From: Paenibacillus sp. FSL R7-0345
Lineage (GTDB): Bacteria > Bacillota > Bacilli > Paenibacillales > Paenibacillaceae
Reading direction: 5' to 3'
Assembly (NCBI RefSeq): GCF_038595055.1
Contig: NZ_CP152002.1
Location: forward strand, 328,501-392,500
Length of the DNA: 64,000 nt
Positions 17,636 to 26,502 of the stretch are shown here, piece after piece. The notes below the pieces were generated by a model. That model worked only from the letters and a program-made list of their open reading frames with translations, did not search any database and was not told where the DNA came from. A program made the translations under genes and the position numbers. Positions within the stretch are counted from its first letter, which is position 1, and each line of letters starts with the position of its first letter.

Positions 17636-19098
17636 GATTCAGCATCAAGCTGAGATTCAGCCTGTTCCTGGGGCTTCTGCTCATTCTGGCGGTCAGCGTG
17701 CTGAGCTATTTTGTGCTGCGCGGGGTGGAGCGCAATGAGCAGACCCAGGCCGAGGCTTCGCTCGCCCAGCATGTCAAAACAGTCAACCTGCGGGTAAAGC
17801 AGGCCTACTACACCGGCGTGCGCCTTGAGCCGCAGCTGTTCCTGCAGCGGCGCGGCCGCGAGCTGGCCGCCGAGCTGGCCGGCTTTACCGGCCTTGAAGT
17901 TACGCTGTACGATGCGGAGGGCGAGCAGGTGGGAACCTCGGCGCAGGGTGTGGCTGCACCGGGCAAACCCGCAACGGCCGATGCGCTGGCATATGCGCTG
18001 AAGAACAAGATTGCTTATCAGAGCCAGGGGGATAAGCTGCTGTATCTGGCTCCGCTGCAGGGCCCCGAGGCGCAGATGGGCGTGGTGCAGCTGCAGTATC
18101 CGCTGAAGAATGCGCAGGATTTCCAGCGGACGCTCCGCAATCTGTTCCTGACAACCGGTGCTGCCGTGCTGCTGCTCAGCTTCATCGCAGGCTATCTGTA
18201 TTTCAGCCGCGCGGCGGCCGCGATCCGCCGGCTGAAAAGGGCGGCGGAATCGATCCGCCGCAGCGAATACATCTCCGCCCCGCCGGTAAAGCGCAAGGAT
18301 GAGCTGGGCGAGCTGGCGGAGGGGATTTATTTTATGAGCCGGGAGATTGAGTCGAGCATTGCCGCCAAGGATGAGGAGCAGCGCAAGCTGCAGCTGGCCG
18401 TAACGAAGCTCCAGGCGCTGGAGCAGCAGCAGAAGCAGTATATCGGTAATATCAGCCACGAGTTCAAGACGCCGCTGACCTCAATCAAGGCTTATGTGGA
18501 CCTGCTCAATATGTATGACGATGATCCCAAACTGCTGTTCGAGGCCAAGACTAATATTGCCAAGGAGACAGAGCGGCTCTATGAGATGGTTGATAAAGTG
18601 CTGCAGCTGACTGCGCTGGAAAAATATGATTTTGAATCACAGGCGGAATTGTTCGAGGTCGCCGCAGGACTGCGGGATATTTGCGGGCGGATGAACGGCA
18701 AGGCGGAGCGGTTTGGGTTAACGCTTACTCTGGAGGCAGAGCCTGCCCATATCTGGACCGACAAAGAAAGCTTCATGCATATCTTCATCAATCTGATCGA
18801 CAATGCAATCAAATATAATGTTCCGGGCGGGGCAGTCCGTCTGCACAGTGAGGTGCTTGGGGACCGGGTGAAGATTACGGTCAGCGATACCGGGATCGGC
18901 ATTCCGCCGGAAGCGCATGACAAAATTTTCGAGCCGTTCTATACGGTCAACCGTGACCGGGCCCGCGCATCAGGCGGTACCGGACTCGGGCTGTCACTGG
19001 TGCGTAATCTGGTGGAGAAGCAGGGCGGCAGCATTGTTCTGCTGGAAACGGAGGGTACGGGGTCGGCGTTCCTGCTTTCTTTTCCATTGGTGAAATAA
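17632..19098 (+). CDS. Sensor histidine kinase with HAMP domain
   Basis: Membrane-bound kinase of 488 residues, partner of the response regulator it overlaps. The first membrane segment lies at about 8-28, an extracytoplasmic sensor region covers about 30-165, and a second membrane segment lies at about 168-188. A HAMP linker follows (to about 245). The phospho-accepting His is residue 276 in ISHEFKTPLTSIKAYVDLL. The ATPase domain has the N box (FINLIDNAIKYN), G1 (DTGIGIP) and G2 (GGTGLGLSL). The sensor region matches no domain I recognise, so the stimulus is unknown. The kinase core is of the YycG/PhoR-like type. Confidence 0.94.
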   Translation: MRFSIKLRFSLFLGLLLILAVSVLSYFVLRGVERNEQTQAEASLAQHVKTVNLRVKQAYYTGVRLEPQLFLQRRGRELAAELAGFTGLEVTLYDAEGEQVGTSAQGVAAPGKPATADALAYALKNKIAYQSQGDKLLYLAPLQGPEAQMGVVQLQYPLKNAQDFQRTLRNLFLTTGAAVLLLSFIAGYLYFSRAAAAIRRLKRAAESIRRSEYISAPPVKRKDELGELAEGIYFMSREIESSIAAKDEEQRKLQLAVTKLQALEQQQKQYIGNISHEFKTPLTSIKAYVDLLNMYDDDPKLLFEAKTNIAKETERLYEMVDKVLQLTALEKYDFESQAELFEVAAGLRDICGRMNGKAERFGLTLTLEAEPAHIWTDKESFMHIFINLIDNAIKYNVPGGAVRLHSEVLGDRVKITVSDTGIGIPPEAHDKIFEPFYTVNRDRARASGGTGLGLSLVRNLVEKQGGSIVLLETEGTGSAFLLSFPLVK

Positions 19099-19184
19099 AG
19101 TTTACAAGTTGGAAACATCCTGCGGCGGTTTAGAAATAACTTTAGGGTATTCTAGGTGCAACAACATTGTAGGGGGAAGCGATC

Positions 19185-20306
19185 ATGAGCAGACAAGCGG
19201 GCGGCAGGCTGGGTAAGGCGGGGCTGGCTTTACTGGGCACAGCTGTTGTGCTGTCGATGACGGCATGCAGTTCAGGAGAGACGGAGGCGCGGCAGGTCGT
19301 TGAACAGGCGGGTACCAAGATTACAGTCATGGATAACACCAGTGAATCGGTATATACGAAGCTGCAGCTGGAGGGCATCGACAAGGTGGAAGGCATGCGC
19401 AGCATGGACTGGGTAAGCGAGGACGTCATTGTGATGGATAAAGAGAACCGCAGTCTTGCTCCGCAGATGATCGAAGGCACGGAGCAGTACCCGCATAACC
19501 TTTATTTGCATAATCTTACTACCGGTGAGGATACTCCGCTGCAGGAGGGGGGCCAGAATTATGGTGCTGCACAGGTGTCTCCCGATAAAAAATATGTTTT
19601 TTATAAAGAAACCAATGAGATGATAGGTCCCGGATATATCCTTGGTTTGGAATCCGGCTCTCCAGTCAAGGTGGATGAAGCGCCGTTCCGGGTGGAAGAA
19701 GGAGAGTGGGCGGACGACGGTAAGGTTATTTTTCCCGGCATGGATGGGGTTATTTACAAAACGGATGTGCAGGGGGTAAAAGAAACCGTAGTCGATTCCG
19801 GTGTACCGTATGTGCATGAGGTGGTTCAGTCGGGCAGTATCCTGTACTATGTGACCGGAGAAGATATGCAGCTGACCGCCTATGACACAGATTCCAGGCA
19901 GTCGAAGGTGCTGAAACAAAGTGTGGTATGGGTTGTTCCCTCTCCTGACGGCAGCAAGCTGGCGATTGTGAAGCGGACGAAGCCGGGCGAGATGGTACTG
20001 GTGCTCTGTGACAGTGAGGGCAATGAACAGACGGAGCTTGCCTCCGGCCAGCAGGTGTTCGGAACCAGCTGGTCTCCGGACGGCAGCAAGCTGGCTTATT
20101 CGTTAACCGCCGAGAACCCGGGAGATGACCCGAACGGGGTATTCATCAGCGAGCTGGAGAGCGGGGAACAGACGCAGCTGCTGGGGGATATTGAAATTGC
20201 CGACCAGCTGCGCTGGAGCCCTTCCGGCAAGAAGTTGCTGGCTTCAGCCGCCGTACTTAAGGATAACAAATACGTGTCCACGACTTATGTGATTAAGCTG
20301 TCATAG
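19185..20306 (+). CDS. Lipoprotein with a TolB-like beta-propeller
   Basis: Protein of 373 residues with a signal peptide and lipobox (MTAC, Cys near 28), so membrane-anchored outside the cell. The mature part is rich in repeated beta-propeller strands of the WD40/TolB type: the motif SPDGSKLA occurs twice in close variants (PSPDGSKLAIV and WSPDGSKLAYS), with a further WSPSGKKLL. A propeller of about six blades is expected. It starts 87 bp after the histidine kinase stop, on the same strand. It could be an accessory sensor or a product of the two-component system; no enzyme motif is visible. Confidence 0.8.
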   Translation: MSRQAGGRLGKAGLALLGTAVVLSMTACSSGETEARQVVEQAGTKITVMDNTSESVYTKLQLEGIDKVEGMRSMDWVSEDVIVMDKENRSLAPQMIEGTEQYPHNLYLHNLTTGEDTPLQEGGQNYGAAQVSPDKKYVFYKETNEMIGPGYILGLESGSPVKVDEAPFRVEEGEWADDGKVIFPGMDGVIYKTDVQGVKETVVDSGVPYVHEVVQSGSILYYVTGEDMQLTAYDTDSRQSKVLKQSVVWVVPSPDGSKLAIVKRTKPGEMVLVLCDSEGNEQTELASGQQVFGTSWSPDGSKLAYSLTAENPGDDPNGVFISELESGEQTQLLGDIEIADQLRWSPSGKKLLASAAVLKDNKYVSTTYVIKLS

Positions 20307-20315
20307 TTAAAAGAA

Positions 20316-20355
20316 AAGCGCTCCGGCAAAAGCATCTGCTTCTGCCGGAGCGCTT
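20316..20355. terminator. Terminator between convergent lipoprotein genes
   Basis: The perfect 13-bp stem AAGCGCTCCGGCA / TGCCGGAGCGCTT with a 14-base loop is followed by ATTTAT. The mirror strand also has a short A/T tail, so it could act in both directions. Confidence 0.8.
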
Positions 20356-20365
20356 ATTTATGCTG

Positions 20366-20806
20366 TTATTGCGGAACCAGCTGGCTGATTTGCTTCAGCA
20401 GACCGTTAATCTGACCGATTGTTTCCGGGATTCCTGTTGATTCGAAGGCGGCTTTGCCTTCTTCGAGATTGGTTGCGGCCTGATCCAGTCCCTGCTGAAG
20501 CTTATCGTTATAGCTGACAATGGACTGGTGCAGATCGGCTGCATATTCCGGAACCTGGAGATTGGCGTAATCAGAAATCTGTTCCTTCAAGGTATTGAGA
20601 CGGTCCGTCAAGGCTTCTCTGGCCTGCGGATCAGCGGCTGCATCTTCAGCCAGCGAATTCATTTCCTGTCCGAATTGCGTTAAGGTCTGCATGTAAGAAG
20701 CTGTATCGGAGGTGAATGTAACGGTATCCCCGACCTTCTCGGCCAACCCGCAGCCCGGGACAATCAGCAGAATGAACAGCAGCAGACTTAGTCCGTATTT
20801 CTTCAT
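20366..20806 (-). CDS. Small lipoprotein, DUF6376-like
   Basis: Protein of 146 residues with a lipobox ending in the Cys of VPGC, so it is anchored to the outer face of the membrane. The mature part is almost entirely helical: two long amphipathic helices with heptad-like Leu/Ile spacing and a turn near a Pro-Glu-Tyr (VPEYAADLH). It resembles the DUF6376 lipoproteins of Bacillus and relatives, whose role is unknown; that match is from memory of their layout. The start at 20806 (ATG) is preferred to GTG at 20815, since GAGGAG lies eight bases before the ATG and would overlap the GTG. Confidence 0.75.
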   Translation of the reverse strand: MKKYGLSLLLFILLIVPGCGLAEKVGDTVTFTSDTASYMQTLTQFGQEMNSLAEDAAADPQAREALTDRLNTLKEQISDYANLQVPEYAADLHQSIVSYNDKLQQGLDQAATNLEEGKAAFESTGIPETIGQINGLLKQISQLVPQ

Positions 20807-20952
20807 TTGCTTCACTCCTCTTTGGTATCGTTAAGTCAGGCTTACTTTAGTTCATACGTCTTGCCGGCAGAGCGGGTTACGGAAGGCCACATGAAATTAC
20901 GGTGAAAAAACGATGATTATAAGTTAAGAATGAGAGTTAATTAAATTCTTAC

Positions 20953-20982
20953 TTGACAGGTGGGATTAAAGGGGTATATGAT
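20953..20982 (+). promoter_or_regulatory. Near-consensus SigA promoter upstream of the MarR gene
   Basis: A perfect TTGACA (20953-20958) and TATGAT (20977-20982) are separated by 18 bp. The predicted start near 20989 leads straight into a short terminated RNA. Confidence 0.8.
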
Positions 20983-20988
20983 AGCACC

Positions 20989-21101
20989 AATCCTTCACCA
21001 CTAATTAAATGAACAGTGAAATAATCACTTGAGCCGATTGGACCGCCAAAGGCTCCCGCAGTACTACCCTATGGAGGGAGTCTGCCGGGAGCCTTTTTTT
21101 T
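20989..21101 (+). ncRNA. Candidate terminated leader or small RNA of about 110 nt
   Basis: The stretch lies between a strong promoter and an intrinsic terminator. It folds into a small hairpin (AGTGA-AATAA-TCACT, 21015-21029), a spacer, and a terminator with an 8-bp GC-rich base (GGCTCCCG 21051-21058 / CGGGAGCC 21086-21093), an inner hairpin (CCCT-ATGG-AGGG) and eight T. No start codon with a ribosome binding site was seen inside. It could be an independent small RNA or an attenuator leader of the MarR gene 100 bp downstream. It does not match any riboswitch consensus I know. Confidence 0.5.
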
Positions 21102-21200
21102 GGATATTCGGGGTCCCCGCAAAGTACCTGAGTTAGCTTCCTTGTACAAGCGGCACTTTGTGGGGTTATTTTGTTGGATATAGAGGAAGGCAGGGATGGT

Positions 21201-21746
21201 ATGACAGATGAGCAATGGGAGCAGCTGGAGGAGGCTGACTATCTGTTCCGCAGAATGGTGCGGAGATTCGTTAAGGAGCGCGACCGCGTAAATGTGGAGG
21301 GCATTGCCCTGCCGGGCATGCTGATCCTGAACAAGATTATCCGGGACGGGGAGCAGCGGCTGGGCGATCTGGCGGAGCAGCTTGATTTCACTTCCGGTGC
21401 GATCACGGCGCTGAGTGATAAGCTTGAAGCCGGCGGATTCACTGTCCGCAGGCGGAAGGAAGATGACCGCAGGACGGTGCTGCTGGATATTACAGCAAAG
21501 GGCAGGGAACTGGTTCAGCGCAATAAAAGCGTTGGGGAGCGATGTATCACGCTTCTGTTCGCGGGCTTTACGGAGGAGGAGCTTGCCCAGCAGAGCCGCT
21601 TTTTTGAGCGGATTACCCGGAATCTGGAGGGATTCTCGGATACACTGCTGGAGCTGGCCAAACAAAAGGCCGAAGCGCCCCCGCCTCCCGCTCCTGAACA
21701 GAAGCCGCGGAGAACACCGCCGGATAATAAGTATTTGAGTTACTGA
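21201..21746 (+). CDS. MarR-family transcriptional regulator
   Basis: Winged-helix regulator of 181 residues. The DNA-binding part is clear: LGDLAEQLDFTSGAITALSD is the helix-turn-helix and VRRRKEDDRRTVLLDITAKG is the wing typical of MarR. Dimerisation helices flank it. A Pro-rich tail with PPPPAPE-type sequence extends beyond the usual MarR length and is unusual. The start at 21201 (MTDEQ) is preferred to TTG at 21171, because GAGGAAGG lies before it. No ligand can be read from sequence. The neighbouring sulfotransferase/ABC operon lies 500 bp downstream and is not an obvious target. Confidence 0.88.
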   Translation: MTDEQWEQLEEADYLFRRMVRRFVKERDRVNVEGIALPGMLILNKIIRDGEQRLGDLAEQLDFTSGAITALSDKLEAGGFTVRRRKEDDRRTVLLDITAKGRELVQRNKSVGERCITLLFAGFTEEELAQQSRFFERITRNLEGFSDTLLELAKQKAEAPPPPAPEQKPRRTPPDNKYLSY

Positions 21747-21787
21747 TAACAACGATAAATTGACATGAAAGATAGAGTATATGCTGC

Positions 21788-22178
21788 AAAACTAAGCGCA
21801 GGCTAGAGGGTGTTTTTCCGAAGGCTGCTTGGAGTTTGGAGAGTGTCAGCACAGAAATGTTGATTGGCTAATCAGTGGAAATGGGCGTTGGAGTCGGAAT
21901 TGGAATTGCTCCATAGGATTGCTTGCCAAGCAAACTAAGTGGAAATATGTCATCTATTTCCCGGCAAACGGTTCTGAATAGGAGTTTAGGTGGGAAAAAG
22001 CTACTTAATTCTGCTATTTCCCGGCTTGCGGGAGGTTTGCGGTCTAAATAAGTGCCGATTTTCCACTTAATCCTCACAAATGGTATGAAGCTACGGAATT
22101 AAGTAGCGAAAATCCAACTAGATGTTGCTTCTGGAGGCCAATAGGGAGCTTATGCTCACAAAAAACTAAGCACATGCT
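21788..22178. repeat. Block of interspersed intergenic repeats (within the 502-bp gap 21747-22248)
   Basis: Two direct copies of AAAACTAAGCRCAKGCT (21788-21804 and 22162-22178, 15 of 17 bases equal) bracket the block. Inside are two copies of CTATTTCCCGGC 60 bp apart (21954 and 22014). Two long-range inverted repeats are also present: TAAGTGGAAA / TTTCCACTTA (21936-21945, 22060-22069) and GCTACTTAATTC / GAATTAAGTAGC (22000-22011, 22096-22107). No gene is seen in the gap. The layout suggests nested, decayed small mobile or REP-like elements. Confidence 0.65.
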
Positions 22179-22248
22179 TCCGAAGCGAGTTTTGTCAGAA
22201 GTCCATCCAATGAAGTATACCAAACAAAACTTTTAAGGAGAGATAATC

Positions 22249-23703
22249 ATGGGACACTCAACTATTTACCCGACAGGAGCTACTGTATACAACCCGGCCA
22301 AGGCATGGAGCGGTTATACCGTCTATCAGGCAGGCGAGGAAGGGGTCGTGCTGATTGACATGAACGGCAAGGAGGTCCATCTGTGGCAGGGCCTGCTGGG
22401 CTTTCCCGCCAAAATCCTCCCAGGCGGCTATGTGCTGGGCAGCACAGGCAGAAGAGACCCGAAATTCGGCATTCAGGACAATGTCGATCTGGTGCAGGTG
22501 GACTGGGACGGCAATATAGTCTGGAAGTTTAATGGTTATGAGCACATTGAAGACCCGGGCTATGAGCCGCTGTGGTATGCCCGCCAGCATCATGACTATC
22601 AGCGCGAAGGCAATCCGGTAGGCTATTATGCTCCGGGCCTTGACCCGCAGGTGCATAGCGGCAAGACGCTGATCCTGGCTCATAAGAACCTGCATAACCA
22701 TGAAATCTCCAACAAAGAGCTGCTGGATGACACGATCCTGGAAGTGGACTGGGACGGTAAAATCATCTGGGAGTGGAAGGCCAGCGATCATTTTGCCGAG
22801 CTGGGCTTTGACGAGGCGGCGCGCAATGTATTGTTCCGTGATCCGAATACCCGCTCCTTTGGCCATCTGGGCGGCGGCGTAGGCGACTGGCTGCATATCA
22901 ACTCGGCTTCCTACGTAGGCCCGAACAAATTTTACGATAACGGGGATGAGCGTTTCCACCCGGACAACATCATCTGGGATGCGCGTGAAGCGAACATCAT
23001 CGCCATTACCGACAGAGCAACCGGAGCTGTTGTTTGGCGGCTCGGACCGGACTACTCTCTGCCTGAACTGAAGCATATCGGCTGGATTATCGGCCAGCAT
23101 CATGCCCATATCATTCCTAAGGGCCTGCCGGGCGAAGGAAATGTGCTTGTATTCGATAACGGCGGATGGGGCGGGTACGGCCTGCCGAATCCGGCATCGC
23201 CTTTTGGCCAGAAGAATGCTGTGCGCGACCACTCACGGATTCTGGAGATTAACCCGGTTACTTTTGAAATCGAGTGGCAATACACCTCGGCAGAGGCCGG
23301 CTTCTCCGTCCCTACGGATTCTTACAAATTCTATAGCCCGTATATCAGCTCCGCCCAGCGTTTGCCGAACGGCAACACACTCATTACGGAAGGCTCCAAC
23401 GGCCGCCTGTTCGAGGTAACCGCAGAGCATGAAATCGTCTGGGAATACGTCTCTCCGTATACAGACCGCCGCAATACCAATATGGTGTACCGTTCTTACC
23501 GCGTGCCTTACGCCTGGGTTCCGCAGCTTGCGAAGCCGCAGGAAACAGAGATCGAACCGATTGATGTAACAACCTTCAGAGTACCGGGTGCAGCGCCAAA
23601 AGGCTCGGATTCTGTAGTAAGTGTAGCTACCACCCTGCCGTTCGTGGAGGGAGCCGCATGCGTGGCAACATCAGATGAAGGCGTGCTGCAGCGTAAAGGT
23701 TAG
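22249..23703 (+). CDS. Arylsulfotransferase (ASST)-like protein
   Basis: Protein of 484 residues of the arylsulfotransferase family, which moves sulfate between phenolic compounds without PAPS through a covalent sulfo-His intermediate. Propeller-type motifs recur, for example VLIDMNGKEVHLW, VQVDWDGNIVWKF and LEVDWDGKIIWEW. The conserved His-containing segments are present: ARQHHDY, WLHINS, IGQHHAH and RDHSRILEINP. No signal peptide or lipobox is visible, unlike the periplasmic AssT of Gram-negatives, so it appears cytoplasmic. It is followed 37 bp later by an ABC importer of the sulfonate/nitrate type; this context suggests use of sulfate esters as a sulfur or carbon source. Which His is catalytic cannot be set without alignment. 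Confidence 0.85.
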   Translation: MGHSTIYPTGATVYNPAKAWSGYTVYQAGEEGVVLIDMNGKEVHLWQGLLGFPAKILPGGYVLGSTGRRDPKFGIQDNVDLVQVDWDGNIVWKFNGYEHIEDPGYEPLWYARQHHDYQREGNPVGYYAPGLDPQVHSGKTLILAHKNLHNHEISNKELLDDTILEVDWDGKIIWEWKASDHFAELGFDEAARNVLFRDPNTRSFGHLGGGVGDWLHINSASYVGPNKFYDNGDERFHPDNIIWDAREANIIAITDRATGAVVWRLGPDYSLPELKHIGWIIGQHHAHIIPKGLPGEGNVLVFDNGGWGGYGLPNPASPFGQKNAVRDHSRILEINPVTFEIEWQYTSAEAGFSVPTDSYKFYSPYISSAQRLPNGNTLITEGSNGRLFEVTAEHEIVWEYVSPYTDRRNTNMVYRSYRVPYAWVPQLAKPQETEIEPIDVTTFRVPGAAPKGSDSVVSVATTLPFVEGAACVATSDEGVLQRKG

Positions 23704-23740
23704 CCCATAGCCCATTAATATAACGAAGAGGTGAATCGTC

Positions 23741-24775
23741 TTGAAAAAATCAGGAACCTGGTACGGATCCGTTGTTCTGCTCTTATCCCTTTCCCTTGTT
23801 ACTATCCTTTCCGGCTGCAGCTCCAAAGGTGATGCGGCCGCGTCCGGAGAGGCAGGCGGCAGCCAGCCTGCAGCCCTGAAGATCAAAATCGCCGACACCA
23901 ACACCAATCCGGTGTTCCGGGTGGCGGCGGACAAGGGCTTTTTCAAAAATCATAACATTGATGCGGAAATTGTCACCTTTGCCTCACCGGCTGAGGGGGT
24001 AAACGCCCTGTTCATCAAACAGGTGGATGTAGCTTACGGCGCGGACTTTCCGGTGCTGAACGCGGTATCCAAGGGCGGGTATTCTATCATTGCTTCAGCG
24101 GGGCAGGCCACCGATCAGGCGGCTGCAGCCTGGAAGCTGTACGTAAGGGATGATATCCAGTCGGCGGCTGATCTGAAAGGCAAGAACCTCAGCTTCATCC
24201 GCGGCACTTTTATCCCGTACCTGTGGGATGAATACCTGAAGGAGCAGGGCGTTGCGCTGAGTGATGTGACGCTGACCGGACAGGGCGGTTTTGACGAAGC
24301 TTTTATTGCCCTGAAGCAGGGGGATATTGATGCAGCCTGGGTTATCGGATCGGCGCTCGTTGACAAGCTGGCGGCTCTTGAGAATGTGCATGAGCTGAGC
24401 GATATGTCCAAAACACCGGTACGGCTCGGTATGGGCATCGTGAGCAGTGACGATTTCATTTCAGCTAACCCGGATGGGATCGGCAATTTCCTGGCGGCGG
24501 TTGATGAAGCATCGGCCTATGCCCAGGAGCATCCTGAAGAAGTGGCTGACCTCATGTATGACGAAGTGAAGCAGCCCAAGGAAAATACACTGAAGGATCT
24601 GCCGCTCAATCCATGGATTATCGGCTTTACTCCCGCTGCTTATGACAGCCTGGCCGGACAGAAGGAATATATGATCAGTGCGGGAATCATCGAGAAGGAT
24701 TTTGACCTGAAGGCTACGATCCATCTCGGCCCGCTTAAAAAAGTGCTGCCGGATACCGTGACTTACGGAGAGTAA
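23741..24775 (+). CDS. ABC transporter substrate-binding lipoprotein, sulfonate/nitrate/taurine type
   Basis: SsuA/TauA/NrtA-like binding protein of 344 residues from a TTG start. The signal peptide ends in the lipobox LSGC. The mature domain opens with the usual ADTNTNPVFRVAADKGFFKN and has the internal pattern DLKGKNLSFIRG and LKQGDIDAAWVIG seen in this family. It is the first of the importer genes and lies behind the arylsulfotransferase-like gene; GAAGAGGTG provides the ribosome binding site. The likely ligand is an aliphatic or aromatic sulfonate or sulfate ester, by context only. Confidence 0.9.
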   Translation: MKKSGTWYGSVVLLLSLSLVTILSGCSSKGDAAASGEAGGSQPAALKIKIADTNTNPVFRVAADKGFFKNHNIDAEIVTFASPAEGVNALFIKQVDVAYGADFPVLNAVSKGGYSIIASAGQATDQAAAAWKLYVRDDIQSAADLKGKNLSFIRGTFIPYLWDEYLKEQGVALSDVTLTGQGGFDEAFIALKQGDIDAAWVIGSALVDKLAALENVHELSDMSKTPVRLGMGIVSSDDFISANPDGIGNFLAAVDEASAYAQEHPEEVADLMYDEVKQPKENTLKDLPLNPWIIGFTPAAYDSLAGQKEYMISAGIIEKDFDLKATIHLGPLKKVLPDTVTYGE

Positions 24776-24834
24776 AGAGATCAGTTAAACGAGAATTTTA
24801 ACCACCCATTTAAAATGTTCAGGAGGTGTCTTGG

Positions 24835-25611
24835 ATGTCTTCACTATCCAACCGTCACGCGATTCAGATCGAGCAGCTCCGTAAAAGCTACAGTGCCCAG
24901 ACAACAGGGGACGTTCATTACATTATTAAAGACGTCAATCTGGTTATCAAAGGCGGAGAATTCTTCGTGCTGCTCGGTCCGAGCGGCTGCGGCAAATCGA
25001 CACTGCTTAACATGATCGCCGGGTTTGTCTCCAAATCGGGAGGCAATCTGAAGGTGGACAATGTCGAGATTGACCGGCCGGGCAGAGACCGTGCGGTAGT
25101 CTTCCAGCAGGCGGATTCTTCCCTGTTCCCCTGGCTGACGGTCCGGGAGAATGTCGAGTTCGGGCTGCGGATGAAGAAGACACCAAAGGCCGAGCGCAAG
25201 GAGATATCAGACCGTTTCATCCAGCTGGTCGGCTTGTCCGGGCATGAAAAGAAGTTCCCGAAGGAGCTGTCGGGCGGCATGAAGCAGCGCGTGCAGCTGG
25301 CCCGGGTACTGGCGAATGATCCGGCCATTCTGCTGATGGATGAACCGTTCGGCGCGCTGGATGCGATGACCCGGCGTACCATGCAGAAGGAGCTGGTCAA
25401 TATCTGGCGGGAGACGCATAAGACGGTTATTTTCGTCACCCATGATATTCAGGAGGCGCTGCTGCTCGGGGAGCGGATCGGCATCATGTCGGTCGGCCCC
25501 TCCTCCAACATCACGGATGTTTATGACAATCCGCTGCCTTTTCCGCGGGACGTGGCTTCCCCTGAGTTCTACTCGCTGTATAACAAGATTCAGGGTCATT
25601 TTGAAGAATAG
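24835..25611 (+). CDS. ABC transporter ATPase, SsuB/TauB type
   Basis: ATPase of 258 residues from ATG at 24835; AGGAGG lies at 24821-24826, eight bases ahead. A GTG nine bases earlier overlaps that site and is less likely. Walker A is GPSGCGKS, the signature is LSGGMKQRVQLARVL, Walker B is ILLMDEPFGALDA and the switch is VTHDIQEAL. The FGALD form of Walker B is usual in the nitrate/sulfonate/taurine subfamily. It powers the importer with the binding protein and permease on either side. Confidence 0.94.
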   Translation: MSSLSNRHAIQIEQLRKSYSAQTTGDVHYIIKDVNLVIKGGEFFVLLGPSGCGKSTLLNMIAGFVSKSGGNLKVDNVEIDRPGRDRAVVFQQADSSLFPWLTVRENVEFGLRMKKTPKAERKEISDRFIQLVGLSGHEKKFPKELSGGMKQRVQLARVLANDPAILLMDEPFGALDAMTRRTMQKELVNIWRETHKTVIFVTHDIQEALLLGERIGIMSVGPSSNITDVYDNPLPFPRDVASPEFYSLYNKIQGHFEE

Positions 25612-25626
25612 ATAAGGGTGTGACAG

Positions 25627-26406
25627 ATGATGAAATGGGTGGAGAAAAAATGGGTCTCCGTCACGCTGCTGTGGCTGGCCGCTTTATGCATCTGGCAGCT
25701 GGGGGCGCTGATCTACGGTCCTGACGTTATTCCGGGGCCGTGGGCCACGCTGCAGGGCGGCCGCGAGCTGCTTAGTGACGGTACCCTGATGCAGTACATC
25801 GGGATCAGCTTTTACCGGGTGCTGGTGGGCTGGGTGCTCGGCAGCCTGCTGGCTGTTCCGGTGGGCCTGATCATCGGCAAAGTGAATATTATCCGGATTT
25901 TTGCCGAGCCGTTCCTGAACTTTATCCGCTTTATACCGCCGATTGCCTTCATCACCCTGTTTCTGGTCTGGTTCGGAATCGGGGAGCAGTCCAAGATTGC
26001 CCTGATCATGTACGCCACATTTTTTATCGTGGTGCTGAACACCCTAACCGGCGTGATGGCGGTGGAGGAGGACAAAATCCGCTCCGCCCGCAGCATGGGG
26101 GCCAGCGAATGGCAGATACTGCTGCATGTCATCGTTCCGGCGACCACGCCGTATATTTTCACGGGTATCCGCCTGGCAATGGGCACTTCCTATATGGCGA
26201 TTATCGGCGCTGAAATGATCGCTTCAAACGAGGGTGTGGGCTATCTAATCTGGAACTCGCGGCTGTTTTTCCGGACGGACTGGATTTTTGTAGGGCTGTT
26301 CTGCCTCGGCTTCATGGGCTTCTTTACGGACCGGCTGTTTAACTGGTTTGGCCGCAAGGTGCTGTACCGGTATGGTGTGGTGAGTGTGGCAGCGCGCAAG
26401 CGTTAG
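25627..26406 (+). CDS. ABC transporter permease, SsuC/TauC type
   Basis: Membrane subunit of 259 residues with about six membrane segments. It has the family start (LWQLGALIYGPDVIPGPW-like) and the coupling loop near residues 150-180 (SARSMGASEWQILLHVIVP). It begins 15 bp after the ATPase gene and closes the operon. A further small gene follows after 96 bp, without a clear terminator between. Confidence 0.93.
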   Translation: MMKWVEKKWVSVTLLWLAALCIWQLGALIYGPDVIPGPWATLQGGRELLSDGTLMQYIGISFYRVLVGWVLGSLLAVPVGLIIGKVNIIRIFAEPFLNFIRFIPPIAFITLFLVWFGIGEQSKIALIMYATFFIVVLNTLTGVMAVEEDKIRSARSMGASEWQILLHVIVPATTPYIFTGIRLAMGTSYMAIIGAEMIASNEGVGYLIWNSRLFFRTDWIFVGLFCLGFMGFFTDRLFNWFGRKVLYRYGVVSVAARKR

Positions 26407-26502
26407 CCTTGCTGGCTGCACCGGAGCGGCTTTCAATCCTGCATGCTATAATGTAAGGGCAACAGCACACAGCAAACGGGATTTGAAAGGGGCAGCAGCC
26501 TG

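Noticed and set aside
20989..21101. Known riboswitch classes (guanidine, PreQ1, THF, ZTP, fluoride, T-box) for the leader before the MarR gene
   Set aside because: None of the conserved core bases of these classes could be placed by eye. It is kept as an unassigned structured RNA.
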